Assembly (NCBI GenBank): GCA_019400425.1
Contig: JAFREE010000018.1
Span: 1 to 64,000 of the forward strand
Length of the DNA stretch: 64,000 nt
Source: Hymenochaete sp. R1
Lineage: Eukaryota; Basidiomycota; Agaricomycetes; Hymenochaetales; Hymenochaetaceae
Reading direction: 5' to 3'
Made by a program: the position numbers and the translations under genes. Below, piece by piece: positions 37,571-49,567 of this stretch (its first letter is position 1; each line of letters begins with the position of its first letter). Below the pieces are notes generated by a model. That model saw nothing but the letters and a program-made list of their open reading frames with translations. It did no database searches and was not told the DNA's origin.

Positions 37571-39337
37571 TTAGACGTTATCGGGGGTGACTGCGGCAGA
37601 GTTGACCGTGACAGATCTAACGTCGGCAAATTCATCTCTGATAGATGCAGAGGCACTACTTTCGAAGCTTAGTCGACTATGATAATATTGGATGTCAGGA
37701 GGAAAAACGCACCCTCTGCTTTCGCTGTTGGGCCCTTGAAAGCACATGTCAGTGCCTATCGAATGGTGAGAGCCGATGTTCGTTCCTTCGTTCAGACCAG
37801 CCTCTGCCGCTTCCTTCAAATTGAAGAACATCCGACTACCAAGGATGCACAGCAACGTCGGGTTCCCCACACTGGCTATGAAGCTTGACACGGAAGCCAT
37901 CGACGTAGCGCCTATGTTGTTCACTATTTCGAAAACCGAACTTATTATAACCCTTCGCAAAACATCAGCATATTATAGTATAAGACTCCATGGCACTTAC
38001 ACAGCGAAGTACAAAATCTGGTCCGTTATGAGAACCTTGATGAGCTTCGAGCCATGAAACGTCTTGAGGCGCCAATATTGCGAACCCTTGACAATGGCTA
38101 AGACCAGAAGCAGCAGACCATATGCAAGAGGAAGGCTCCTGAACGTTGCGTCAATAGAGAAGCATATGTTTTTACGCTGCGAAAGTACGTGACGTACCAA
38201 TCAATTGCAGGAAGGAGCGTAGGAATACTGGTGGCAAAGGCACAAGACGTCGTAGCCTTCGCCAAACCAACGACTACGGCTACGGACATTCAGCTCAATT
38301 GATGTTGCACGTTGAAGAGAGTGAACGTCCTTACCATCCTGAGCCATGTTATTGTAGATCATAAAAGAGAATTTTGCGATAGATTCTAGGACCAGCAAGG
38401 CATAAAGTACGAGTGATACTCTCTTCTCTACTCTCCTATGAGTGAAAGATTCAGAGCAAAAAAAAAGTAGAACCATACCTTTATCGTACAGAGCCAGAAC
38501 CCTAACAGTCAGAATGTCTAGTCGAATTGGTCATGAAGTTCGAGTAAGAGTGTCACAAGGCTCACAATCGATCGTGATGATGGTAATCGAATCTGGTTGT
38601 AATCTCAACGTATGGACCGAGGTAGAGTCTACATTCACTCACACGAGATAGAAGGTATCCATGTATACGATGCGCCTAAGACAAATCATCCTATTATCAG
38701 TTTCTCGCCTGGTGGCAAAGATAACATACACCTGGATACGTTCATTAGCTACCCAAAGTCATTGAAATATACGCAACTCACTCTGTCATTGAGGCATTGA
38801 AAGAAAAGTCTGCATTATTGTTAGCCATGATCCAAAGCTTTTCAGTCCATTCCAACGCACAGAATATGCGTAGGATTGCCCCGACAATGCCAATATAGCG
38901 ATTCTGATCAAGGTATGAGCACCAATATAGCGGCATAGTATCGGGAAACTCACCGAGAAATAGACGGCATTGGTGAATTTGAGAGGAGAGAACTGCATCA
39001 AACAGTATGAAAATCACCGAAACTGACTGAATGCAAAAACAAACTCGCCCAGAAGTATTTGACCTATGCATTGCGATCAGTACTCTTGATCTGAATCTAT
39101 AAACTTGTAAGAGACGTTTTTCACTTACTTCTTTATCAAAAGTGCATACTGAGATGTGTCGTTAGAGAATTCAATGGTTAAAGAAAGTTGGCACTCACAT
39201 GAATCATACACTAGCGCAGACGCTACTATAAGGGACAGATAATCTCCAACGATATTTTCTTTCACCCATTGGGGCACCACATCCGGCGGTATAATTCCAG
39301 CAACGTCTCGAAGGGTGAAAGAAACGTCAGTTAGCAT
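37571..39337 (-). CDS. DUF6533-like 7-TM protein, array copy M3
   Basis: Starts MLTDVSFTLRDVAGIIPPD. Exon 1 ends GDYLSLIVASALVYDS; then LCTFDKE and VKYFW with a GC donor (39047-39048). Next FSPLKFTNAVYFS and NRYIGIVGAILRIF. The 2-nt exon is GT at 38730-38731, giving E-C before ASYTWIPSIS. Exons 9-13 are regular (DSITIITID, LTVRVLALYDK, SLPLAYGLLLLVLAIVKGSQYW). The penultimate exon has VGNPTLLCILGSRMFFNLKEA and NEGTNIGSHHS. The last candidate intron is only 36 nt and in frame, so it may be retained. The tail ends AAVTPDNV at TAA 37571-37573. Confidence 0.83.
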
Positions 39338-39374
39338 TTTGGATGGAAATTGACGAACAACTAACAGAGCTCCC

Positions 39375-39381
39375 TTTTATA
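39375..39381 (-). promoter_or_regulatory. TATA box of array copy M3
   Basis: TATAAAA on the minus strand, 38-44 bp before the start codon, in the context AGTATAAAAGGG. Confidence 0.65.
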
Positions 39382-41348
39382 CTATTACGACCATCCTGAC
39401 AAGAAAATAAATGCTTTTCTGGTTCAGCTACGTCAAGGTACTCACGGTCTTTTAGGAAGGATGTTAAACCGAGATTATGAGGCGAGGAACATGGACTCGG
39501 ATAAGATAGCTTGATTGGCTGAACATCAGATGCTTTCGAAGTTGTTGGTCGTATCATCACTACGCGTCCTTAGCTACGCATGCGCATCATCTTCGTCAAA
39601 TCCTTGGGTCCTGACACCATGCAACGGTCGACAAGAAACGCATGAGCCCGGAACGATCATAACCCATGGACATTTGAAGACTCGACGGTCCTATAAAATG
39701 AAAGAGAAAGAATACCGTCGGCACATGCTCGACTTCAACTTGAAGGATACGCGATTTGCATAGTTGAGACAAGACCCACGGTTTCTTGTCTTGTTCTACG
39801 TTGTCAGAAACTTCATCGAAGAAAAGTACTCCACCGAATTATTTGATAACCCACGGTAATCATAGAGCATCGATATCAACTTGCGGCCTCATCTCGTCAA
39901 ATGCTGATCAAAGTTGATCAACACAACTTCGATTTCCTTCTCAAGAACCGTTCTGCATCAAGTTTTAAGTTTTAAATTCCACCTCACTTCCGAGGTGCGG
40001 GACTCGGAAGCGCGCTACGTATGAAGGAAGCACAGTAGAAGATCAAAGGAGTTCATAGGCAGTGAGCTCTGCCGATAGGATTGGCATCACTGTAGGGAAG
40101 TCAGTTGATATCGTAGCTATGAAAAATTCTCGCATCTTTATCCGTCTTTGTTGCGTGATGGCAAATAAGAGTTGCTGGAGAAATATGCTGTCGTCCGCGA
40201 TCCGACTTTCAAGATGAGTATCCACACCAGGCCGACGAAAGGATACGAGCTTCAGGCATGTCAACAGCACGTGGGTAAGATTTGAGGCGCATACATGAGA
40301 TGTACGCCATGCAACCCAGTATCACGGTACTAGTCTTGCTCGTTTCCGGTATCATTCGATCCAACTGGCGCGACGAAGAACGAGAACTTATTGTTTGCGC
40401 ATTTTTTTGTGATTCGACGTTCTACAACGGTATTTGGCGCCACGAAAAGCCTCGGGAGCCACCGTGAAGCTGATTGTTCGTGACTGGAGTCCGAATCTCC
40501 TGCATAATGAGACGCACTGATGTATTGTCGTTGAAAATTACATCGAGCCTCACTCTGGCGCGCGCTTGCTGCTGACTACGGCACGCAGGACAGTGGCTTT
40601 CCTTGGATAGCGATCAGCATGCCTCTTCACACAGTACAAGAGTAAGGGAAGACTTACCAGGACAAAAAGAGATGGGAGACACAATCAAAAATTCCGCATG
40701 CCGCAATAGTTGTCCGCATGAAATTGACATCTTTGGTGAAGGCGATTCGAGTGCGTACTCACAGCTTCCTCTTTCGGGCCGTCCTTGTATCTCAAGCTCT
40801 GGGTCTCCATCTTCAAAGTAGCTTGAAAGCTGCCTGGAATTTCAGTGAATGTTCAGATCAGGTCCACTGAGGGCTCTGTTGTTGTAACACCAAAGAGTCG
40901 AACCAATACCTCGAGACAAGACGTTGAAGACTTAGGTCGGACACCGGATGAAAAGAAGATGCCCTGACCGTACGAAAATCAGCAATTCCTTGGCAAAGCC
41001 GGATGAGTTTATCGGGCCGATTGAGCTCAGGAATCGTTGCTTATAAGAAGAAGTAAAATAAATTTCGAGAGAGCCCATCACCTAAATCACCATCGTGAAA
41101 GGTAAGGTAGAGGATGCGTTCCATCAGTTTCAAACAGCGCAGGTTGGACGTCCGAGGGACGTCGGCTAAGATATTGATCGGCGCTCAACATCGGTTGTCT
41201 TTGACGATGGCGGCAATTATCAATTCCATTCTCCAACGACTTTCATTCATGCAGAGTCTCTGGCATGACGAGAGCATAAATCTTACAGACATAGTACACT
41301 AAATATCAATATTCGTTTACATGATATTTTCCAAGACAGGCAGGCAAG
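39382..41348. other. intergenic, about 2 kb, no supportable gene
   Basis: Only short ORFs on both strands. No array exon remnants found by eye. Confidence 0.5.
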
Positions 41349-43295
41349 TCACGATACATACTGCCTACGGAATACAAACCACATATCAGGAAACTTTTTT
41401 TAAGTCGTGATTGAACCACAGACATTATAAACTCACAAATTCCCTCCGTTTCTATGTTCATCAAACCGAATATCACTATCGGATGTTCGATACACCCCAA
41501 GATTTGTCCCCACATTATCGTCAGCCTCTGTCGCCTCCTTCAGATTGAAAAACATTCGGCTACCGAGGATGCAGAGGAGTGTCGGACTCCCGACAGCCGC
41601 CAGCACATCCTGCATCGTAAACTTTGTTGAAGTTTCCGCATTATTCAGAAGACCGCAGACCGAGATTGTCACCACACTTTGAGAGTTCTAATGAAATCAT
41701 TCATCCCGTTAATATCTATGAAGACTTACGCGGCGAAATACATGAGTTGGTCCCTAACGAGAACCTTCACAATTCGGGAAGTGTGGACAGTCCTGAATTT
41801 ATAAATTTTCGCGGCCTTAACCAGAGCCAGAACCAGGAGTAATAGACCATATACAGCTGGAAGGGCCCTTTTAAATGACTTGAGCCACATGTATATAACA
41901 TAGATAATTGACATACCAATCGAGAACATAAAGGGGTATTAAGTGGTTGCTTGTGGATACACAGACTGTTTTACTTTCTGTTGGGTCACCAACTAAAGCT
42001 GTCGGTAAAGTCAAAATCGCTGGGATTCATACGAAAGAAGCCATGCGTACCACTGCCAGCTAAAGTGACGTAAATCATCAAAGATACTTTCACAACGCCT
42101 TCAAGGCATAACAACCCGTAAAGAATGATGGTAAGTTTCCTCCCTAATCTTGTGTGAACAGACAGCAGGGAGCAGATATTTTATGACGGCTCACCTGTAA
42201 GGTAAAGAGCCAGGATTCTGATAGTTAGAATGTCTATTGAACAGGAAGGTTAGAACTATATAATAATTCGCTTCGAAACCTTACAGTCGATAGAAATGAT
42301 TGTAATGGCGTCTTTCAGTGCTTTCAGTGCACGGAGAGGAATAAGAATATATGTTGCTACTCACATGAGATGCTAGGGAGCCATGATGATAAATTCCCTA
42401 GAGATATTGTTAGACTTTTTTTTGACGAAGTGATTTAACCGGTCTTATAAACGCACGCCTGAGGTGGAAGGGGAACAGTAGAGATAGAGATTCGTTAGCC
42501 TTCCGGGTGCATTGAAATGTGTGTGAAACACAAACTCTAACAGCGTTGCATTAATAGAGTTTGCTGCAAAATCAATCAGTTCGAGCCAAGTCCTCCACAT
42601 TACCCCACCTAGCTTACCAAACACGCGCAGTAAGGATGCAACAATGCCGACGTAACGGTTCTGGACTACGGTAAATTAACAAACGTGGATAGCCAACTGT
42701 CTGACTTACCAAGAAGTAAACTATCCTCGTTATATTCAAGGGACGAGTTTGCTTCAAATCAGGTCAAACTATGTAAGCGAAGAGACGGGGTCACAGAACT
42801 AGAGCCCCGTGCGGTGCGGAAACCGCAGTAATTGTCAACCACTAATCTTTGAGACTGACGGTTTTGGAGTCGGCGGCTGTGGTTCTTTCTGAAGCTTCAA
42901 AAAAGAGTTTTTTGGAACTGGTATTTGCGATTTCTTCTGTCGTTCCGAAACAGCTTGATTCAAAGATTCGAGATTGCGGTTTCCGCACCGCACGGGGCTC
43001 TACACAGAACGTACCCAGAAATATTGGACCTGCCGGCGTAAGGAATAAATATTGTTTAGAAGACCAATGTGTGGGCGCGTTTTCATACCTCTTTATCGAG
43101 TGTACAAACTGAGGGCAGATTAAAACAAATCTTTAATAGAAACAGAAAGCACTTACGCGAATCGTAGGTCAGCGCAGCTGCCACTACAGCAGCGAGATAA
43201 CCATCGATGATATCGACATTGACGAATCCAGTCACTACGTTTGAGTCTAGGACGCAATCGACTTCTCGGGGAAGAATGAGGTTGCTTAACAGCAT
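41349..43295 (-). CDS. DUF6533-like 7-TM protein, array copy M4, MITE in intron 3
   Basis: Start taken at MLLSNLILPREVDCV (an ATG at 43322 is also in frame). Exon 1 ends DGYLAAVVAAALTYDS; then LCTLDKE and VQYFW. Intron 3 is swollen to about 290 nt by a 199-bp MITE. Exon 4 reads QTRPLNITRIVYFL and exon 5 NRYVGIVASLLRVF. The 2-nt exon is GC at 42457-42458, so the conserved Cys becomes Arg (E-R-N-L-S-S-W-L-P-S-I-S). Exon 12 is divergent (ALVGDPTESKTVC). The last membrane exon has VGSPTLLCILGSRMFFNLKEA, but NEGTN is changed to NVGTN and the tail is very short, stopping at 41349-41351. The frame can be kept throughout, but relaxed constraint is likely. Confidence 0.72.
42802..43000. mobile_element. 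199-bp MITE with 26-bp terminal inverted repeats
   Basis: The ends are perfect inverted repeats of 26 bp: GAGCCCCGTGCGGTGCGG... at 42802-42827, and its reverse complement at 42975-43000. Both sides carry TA (42800-42801 and 43001-43002), a TA target duplication as in Tc1/mariner-type MITEs. The interior is non-coding with a partial inverted AATCTTTGA/TCAAAGATT pair. It sits in intron 3 of array copy M4; no other array copy has it. Confidence 0.93.
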
Positions 43296-44136
43296 GACAG
43301 ATAAACATCTAGGTATCATCACTTAACGTGTTCTTATACCGCTGCAAAGTCGAGTTCAATCCTCCGATCAATTATCATTTAGTAATACATGCTTTGTTTC
43401 TCTTTGGAAATTGCCGCAAAAAAAGCCAAGGTTATTACGCAGGAACCGCAGCTTGGGTGAGTATCACGTTTCGCATGCATGCCGACAAGTCTCGGGACTG
43501 ATCCAATGATTGTTGCGCTGTCTATGTTCAGCTCTGTGCACAGTAAGCCGGTCATATTTTTAAATGGCAGAAACCATACCGATTCATACCACTAGACTCA
43601 AGCGTGGTGAGTCAAGAGACACTATTCATAGATAGTCAACGGATGCAATCGAGCTCCAAGGTACGAGACAACATCTCAATGGAGTGATAGTTAGGTCGAG
43701 AGATGCACCGCGTACATGTCCACACTTTCTTCAACTCTGTATCACTGATGGTTGGTACCTTGTGGAATAAATGGTAAAGTGATTATAGAAATGGCCGACA
43801 TCGAGAACGATGACTAAGAGTATGCTCACTAGGTATGGCAACCAGTAGTCGCCGTCTCCTCGTGCTTTCGGTATCACAACGAGATATCCCCCCGGAATAG
43901 CACAAGCAACGAACTTCGTCAGTTGATTTGAGATCAGAGTTGAGCATATTTAGGGAACCGGTGCAAACCCTAGAAGGGCATCTCACACGTGGAAACATTC
44001 CTTCGTTAAATTGTTGAAGAGTACACACCGCATAAATTCGGAGCTGACTGAACAGTAAAACTTTTTCTTTACAAGGAATGGGCGCTACCTATTCGAAAAT
44101 CCCGGAGAATCGAGAAGCCGTGATGGCATAGAAACT
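43296..44136. other. intergenic, nothing recognised
   Basis: Short interval upstream of M4 and downstream of M5. A TATA-like GTATAAGA lies near 43335 on the minus strand. No gene. Confidence 0.55.
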
Positions 44137-45917
44137 TCAGGCGTGCGTTTCAGGCTTTTTCGGGACGGATGCGATAAATGCACCCGTCAAGGGTCCAGTG
44201 CCAGCAGAACTTGAAAAATCACTAATAAACTGTAAGCCAATGCTGTCAAAGCTTTCTTAGTATCATGTTTATAGGAAAGAGTAAATTGAACGCACTCACC
44301 GATCGCCTTCGTTATCGGGTTTATCGAACTGAATGTCGGTGACTGTGGAACGATGGGAGCCGACATTCGTTCCTTCGTTGAGACCAGCCTCTCCTGCTTC
44401 TTTCAGATTGAAGAACATACGGCTGCCGAGCATACATAGGAGCGTAGGGTTTGCAATAGCTTCTAACAGAACTTGCGCTGCGAGTTTTGCTAGTTCCGGC
44501 GAATTGTTCACATCGCTCACTATCGCGACAACTGAGCTTATAATTACCCTTTGACCGGAGTGCCAATGAGATCCATGTGTTTCAGAAAGAGAGAAACACT
44601 CACGCGGCGAAGTACATGATTTGATCCGTTAACAGAACTTTGACAAGTCGAGACCCATGGAAAGCCCTCAGTCGCCAGTATTCGACGGCTTTCACCAGGG
44701 CCAATACCATAAGGAACGAACCAAACGCGAGAGGAAGTCCCCTATACAAAGGATGAATGACATGAAACTTACCGGGGTATTCAACGTACCAATCCAAAAC
44801 CTCGAGACACAGTGGCACGTTATTCGTCGAAGCACAAGCCGTAGCGTCCCTTCCCAGACCGACAGTTACAACTGGAGACGACCGGTGGCAGTGATAAAGT
44901 GCATAGGAAGGGATTGACTTACTGTTTTCTGACAAAGTGTTGTAGATCGTTAGGCAGAATTTTGCAATGGTTTCGAGGCCTAGCATGGTATAAAGTACGA
45001 CAGAGATTTTTTTCTCTGATTCCAAATGATTCAACTGTAAAAAACCTCAAAGGGCTAAACACACCTTTTTGGTACAAAGCCAAGACCCTAACGATTAAGA
45101 TATCTGATCAACTCGGTCAGTAAAACGGTATAGTATGGAGACAGACATGCCCTACAGTCGATAGTGATGATCGTGATCGAGTCTATCGCTAGTTCAAAGA
45201 TGTGAACATGGAAAGTGACCGCTTTCACTCACACGAAACATCAGGTAGCCACGTATACAGTTTGCCTAAAGTTCATATGCCATCTGTACTCTGAATAATT
45301 ACGCGTTATGCAACGCACATCTAGATCCAACCATAAGACTTCCGAATGCACTGAAAAGTGAAACGCGCACTCAAATAACGTATTATCAAGGGAAAATTCT
45401 GCGAAGCCCATTAGCTCAGAATAAGCGTATGTACACCAGTCTAACACACGGAATATGCGTAGAATTGACCCTACGATGCCAACATAGCGATTCTGTGTCG
45501 TTCCATTTTAAGCATGATGCGAATGGGTACATTGCCGAATGACTCACCAAGAAATAACTGATCTTGGGCAGACTAAATGGAGCAAACTGTATTGGATTGT
45601 GTCAATAGATTTCAAGGTAATGAGTATACAGACCAGCGAACCCAAAAATATTTGATCTGATCAAGAGTCCAGAAAAAATTAGCAGAGGAACGGTGCGAGA
45701 GCTTTCACGCACTTCTTTGTCAAGGGTACATACTGAGACAAGTCAGATGAGTTAAATACAGGTGAGGAAAGCACTCACAAGAGTCGTGAAGTAGAGCAGA
45801 TGCCAAAATAGCTAAGAGGTATCCATTAACAATGTTTACTCTCACCCATCCAGACACCTCGTCCGGCGAAATGGTTTCAGCTACATCTCGAAGGGCGATG
45901 CTAACATTGGCTTGCAT
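44137..45917 (-). CDS. DUF6533-like 7-TM protein, array copy M5
   Basis: Starts MQANVSIALRDVAETISPDE; exon 1 ends NGYLLAILASALLHDS, with H for the usual Y. Then CTLDKE, IKYFW, FAPFSLPKISYFL and NRYVGIVGSILRIF. The 2-nt exon is AT at 45319-45320, completing FSLDNTLFE-C before KLYTWLPDVS. Exon 11 uses an internal acceptor (EKKISVVLYTMLGLETIAKFCLTIY has the typical helix). GLPLAFGSFLMVLALVKAVEYW and ANPTLLCMLGSRMFFNLKEA follow, with NEGTNVGSHRS and a tail ending IASVPKKPETHA. All splice sites are GT-AG; no stops. Confidence 0.84.
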
Positions 45918-45957
45918 GATGGGTGGGAATGGGTCGGTACCCGGCCGCTTTGATGCG

Positions 45958-45963
45958 TTTTAT
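45958..45963 (-). promoter_or_regulatory. TATA box of array copy M5
   Basis: TATAAA on the minus strand in AGTATAAAACGCATC, about 41-46 bp before the start codon. Confidence 0.65.
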
Positions 45964-47814
45964 ACTATTGTGCCCACTTTGATGGATGCATATAAGCTTA
46001 TCATAAATCCGGGAAGTATGGCTTGGGTCAATAAAGATTGTTGAGGCTGGAAGGCACGTGAATGCCTGAATGAGTCCGAGTTTGATTGGGACACTACGAT
46101 TGCCCGTTTCTTTGATTTGCACAGCGTTCCAATTGACTTCTGCACGTCAATGTTATCATGACGGAGCAGCATTTAGAGAAAGACAATATAAGTCATCGAA
46201 TAGAACTTGGGAACAGTGGCCAGGCTCTGTGGGAGGGGATGACGACTCGGAGTCTGTGCAGCGCATATCTATCGGATTTTAACAGTGGTGCCAGTGAGGA
46301 AGGTGTACTAGTGAATACAGAGTATTACAGACTCACTTGCGCCCTATCCCCTTGGTCCAAGCTATCCGCAATTTCGTTAAAGAGCGGAAGTGTGACATCG
46401 GTGCTTTAAACGATCAGGGAGCACTTTCAACGGAGGCTGCGGACTCTGCCCGAGAATTATCTTGACTTTGATCATCATTGCACCTCCCATAGGCATGTCA
46501 CCCTGCGGGCAACTCTCGTCCCATTTCTAAGCAGCGCAGCGTAGATTCGGTCTACGCAGTGATGACGAAGCCGGTGTCGTCGATGCCCTAGTATTTCATG
46601 GTTAAAGACTTGAAGGCACGACGCCAGCTCCAGGGCAATGCAAGGTCACGACCTTCTCGGACATTAATTGATAAGACGTTGATTTATCATATTAACGTGC
46701 CAGAACGACGAAAGGAGGTGCTCAACGAGATTCAGACCTTGATCGACGTCGACGCGGGGTTCGGGAGGCGACGCGGGGTTCGGGAGGCGACGCGGGGTTC
46801 GGGAGGCGACGCGCACGTCTTTCGCTCTTTCTCGCCCATCTAGTCCCAGCTCTTTCAAGCACCTTCTACGGATGTTGACGCAAAGGATAGGCTTGCGGAA
46901 CCGATGTTTCCGCAGTTGTGCATCGCGCGAATGTTCAAGGAAGGATAAATTGAGGGCGTTCCAATGCAATGTGTCGGAGGTTGGATCCGGTGTTGATGGA
47001 GGATGAGCTAAGGCGCATTTCTCTCTTCTACGACATCGGGATCGCGAACGGACGCGACGACGAGAAGACCTAATCGAGGCCGCAAAATAAGTGACAACAA
47101 TGTCAAGGGCCGAGGTGCAGGTACTTGTGAGGTGGGTGTCTTCGTCGCTATATTAGATAGTAGAGACGGCTTAGGTTCAAACAGTGATGTCAAAGGCTAG
47201 AGTTAGGACTGTGGCTGGCGCATGAGTAGGACTCTGAAGTGGCGATGGTGATGGGCGATATAGGACGTCAGTGACCTCAAATGTGTCTTTTTGATCGGAT
47301 CACGCGAGCTTGTTGAACTTAAAGATGTCAGGCAAGGCAAGTACGTGATTGAGTTCGAGTCAGATGAATCTGCTGCGAAGTATGATGCAGCCGAGGAAGT
47401 GAATGGGACGACGCGAGTGCCCTATATTGTTTTTGGGTGAGGAATGGACGGGATTCGAAATGGGTGCGTGGACGCTGAGACAGTCGTATTCGATGGGATT
47501 TCAAACGGCTTGGAAGAAACAGAACGGGTTATGCCGCAATCATCGATGCGATATTCTTACTTTCGCTCGTACTTGAGTGCAAGAGCAGTACGGAATTAAT
47601 CGCATGCAGATATGCGTAGCAAGTTACTAGCAACACTGGATCATACTAATAAATACACTTCGAGAATGTGACTACTTCGTGATTCATACTACTAACATAT
47701 GAAGGCACAGAGCGAAAGAAAGTCTGATACCAAAGACTCGACGACAAATGAATGAACGCACAATTTAGTAAAATTGTACTTGGCGTGCAATCTCAGCGCA
47801 TTTCTAGGGGTGTT
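45964..47814. other. intergenic with shared upstream 17-mer and a minisatellite
   Basis: The 17-mer TTGATCGACGTCGACGC is at 46739-46755, 822 bp upstream of the M5 start. Identical 17-mers occur at similar distances upstream of M6 and M7. A 19-bp minisatellite overlaps its end. No gene is supported; an ORF at 46598-46843 only spans these repeats. Confidence 0.6.
46750..46813. repeat. 19-bp minisatellite, 3 full units plus part
   Basis: CGACGCGGGGTTCGGGAGG occurs perfectly at 46750-46768, 46769-46787 and 46788-46806, followed by CGACGCG. Confidence 0.93.
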
Positions 47815-49567
47815 TCAGACTTCAGCAGAAACAGATGCATCCATTAAGCTTCCAGTGCTAGCGGATTCGCCTCCAATCGATTGCGAGCCTTTGCTATTTG
47901 AGCCATTCTGAGAAATAAATCCGGAAAAGTAATATGGTGCGCACTCACCCGTTAACTCGTTATACGAGTCTTCGAAATGAATGCTGCTGATCGTGGAGCG
48001 ATGAAAACTGGCACCTCCCAGCGCCTCATTTGCATCCTTAAGATTAAATATCATCCGGCTCCCGAGAATGCATAAAAGCGTAGGATTCCCTACAGCGGCA
48101 AACATGGTCTGTATCGTGAACTGCGATGAAGCACCCTCCTTGTTCAATAATTTGAACACCGAACTGGGTATCACCCTTTACTTGGCTCTGAGAAAGGTTA
48201 CGTCGAGAAAAGCGAAGAAAGATCACTCACACTGCGAAGTACTTGATTTGGTCTTTTATGAGAACCTTGATGAGCCGGGAGTCTTGGAACGTCCCCAAAT
48301 GCCAGTGGTGCATGACTCTAACCAAGGCCAGAGTCAAGAGTAACAAGCCAAATGCAAGCGGAAGGCCCCTAAGCAAATGAAAATTTGCAGTAAAGTTGAG
48401 AAAGAAAATCGACGTACCAATCGAGTTCATGGAGAATTCGAGGGGGAACTGTCTTACTAACGCAAGACGTGGTGTCTCTTGCTAGAGTAAATATCTCAAC
48501 TACGACTAGTTAGCGGGAACGACAGCCCTTATGAAAGGAAGGAACTAGCCTTTCTCCTTTAAGTTACCGTAAATCATCAAACAAATCTTCGCAACAGCCT
48601 CAATGCCTAGCAGAGTATAAAGAACCATCGAAATTTTCCTTTCTGACTTCCTATTTAGAAAGGCTTGGAAAGCAAATGGATGTGGATGCTCACCTCTATG
48701 GTACATCGCCAGGACTCTGACGGTCAAGATGTCTATACATCAACTTTCCGTTTGGTCAGAGCATTTTTGTGATGCAACAAAACATCCTACAGTCAATCGT
48801 GACGACGGTGATTGAATCTAAGACCACTCTGAGCCTGAGAATTGAGCCATTATTGTTTTCACTCACATGATATAGATGGTAACCATAAAAACAGTTCACC
48901 TGAGAAATCCATGTCATCGTCAATGATCTTTTACTTCCTGTCTTTTGACGACGCACACCTGGAAATTTTCATTAGCCTCTGAGTGTCTGTGAGAAAAAAG
49001 TACGCACTGGACCAGCGACGCATTGAAAGTGTTATCTATGAAGCCCGTCAAAAACCTTCGAACGAAAGTCTCAAGCGCTCGACAACATACAAAATATGAA
49101 CAACAGCGACCCGGCGATGCCAACATAGCGGTTCTGTGACAGTTTAAGCTTGGGGAAAATGAAAGTACTGTATTTCCGGGGGGGCTCATTACTCACCATG
49201 AAGTAAACGATCTTGGACACATTGAAGGGGGAATACTGTATCACTATGTCAATACTCAGTATTGCGGAGATGAAAAGGCAGCTGATCTGACCCATATATA
49301 CTTGACCTAGTTGGAATGCGGGACGTATTAGTTGAGGCGTGTATGAGCATCTTCACGTACTTCGTTGTCGAAGGTGCATACTGAAGTAAGTTAGACAGTT
49401 CCATTACGAGATGAAGACAGGTACTTACTAGAATCGTATATTAGAGCAGATGCACTTACAGTGTAAAGGTATACTGTAACAATGTTTCCTTCCACTCGTG
49501 TAGACACTTCCGCTGGCGGGACAGTACTGGCAAGATCTAGGAAGTAATTGGTAGTATTAGTAGTCAT
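47815..49567 (-). CDS. DUF6533-like 7-TM protein, array copy M6
   Basis: Starts MTTNTTNYFLDLASTVPPAE. Exon 1 ends TVYLYTVSASALIYDS; then CTFDNE, VKYIW, YSPFNVSKIVYFM and NRYVGIAGSLLFIF. Exon 6 ends CA rather than GA, and the 2-nt exon GT (48957-48958) therefore yields Q-C before ELFLWLPSIS. Exon 11 appears to end in a GC donor (48548-48549). Exon 13 has GLPLAFGLLLLTLALVRVMHHW. Exon 14 has VGNPTLLCILGSRMIFNLKDA but lacks the NEGTN segment. The candidate last intron (41 nt) would shift the frame if removed; reading through it gives a Ser-rich tail ending SVSAEV at 47815. The 3' end is the uncertain part. Confidence 0.76.
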
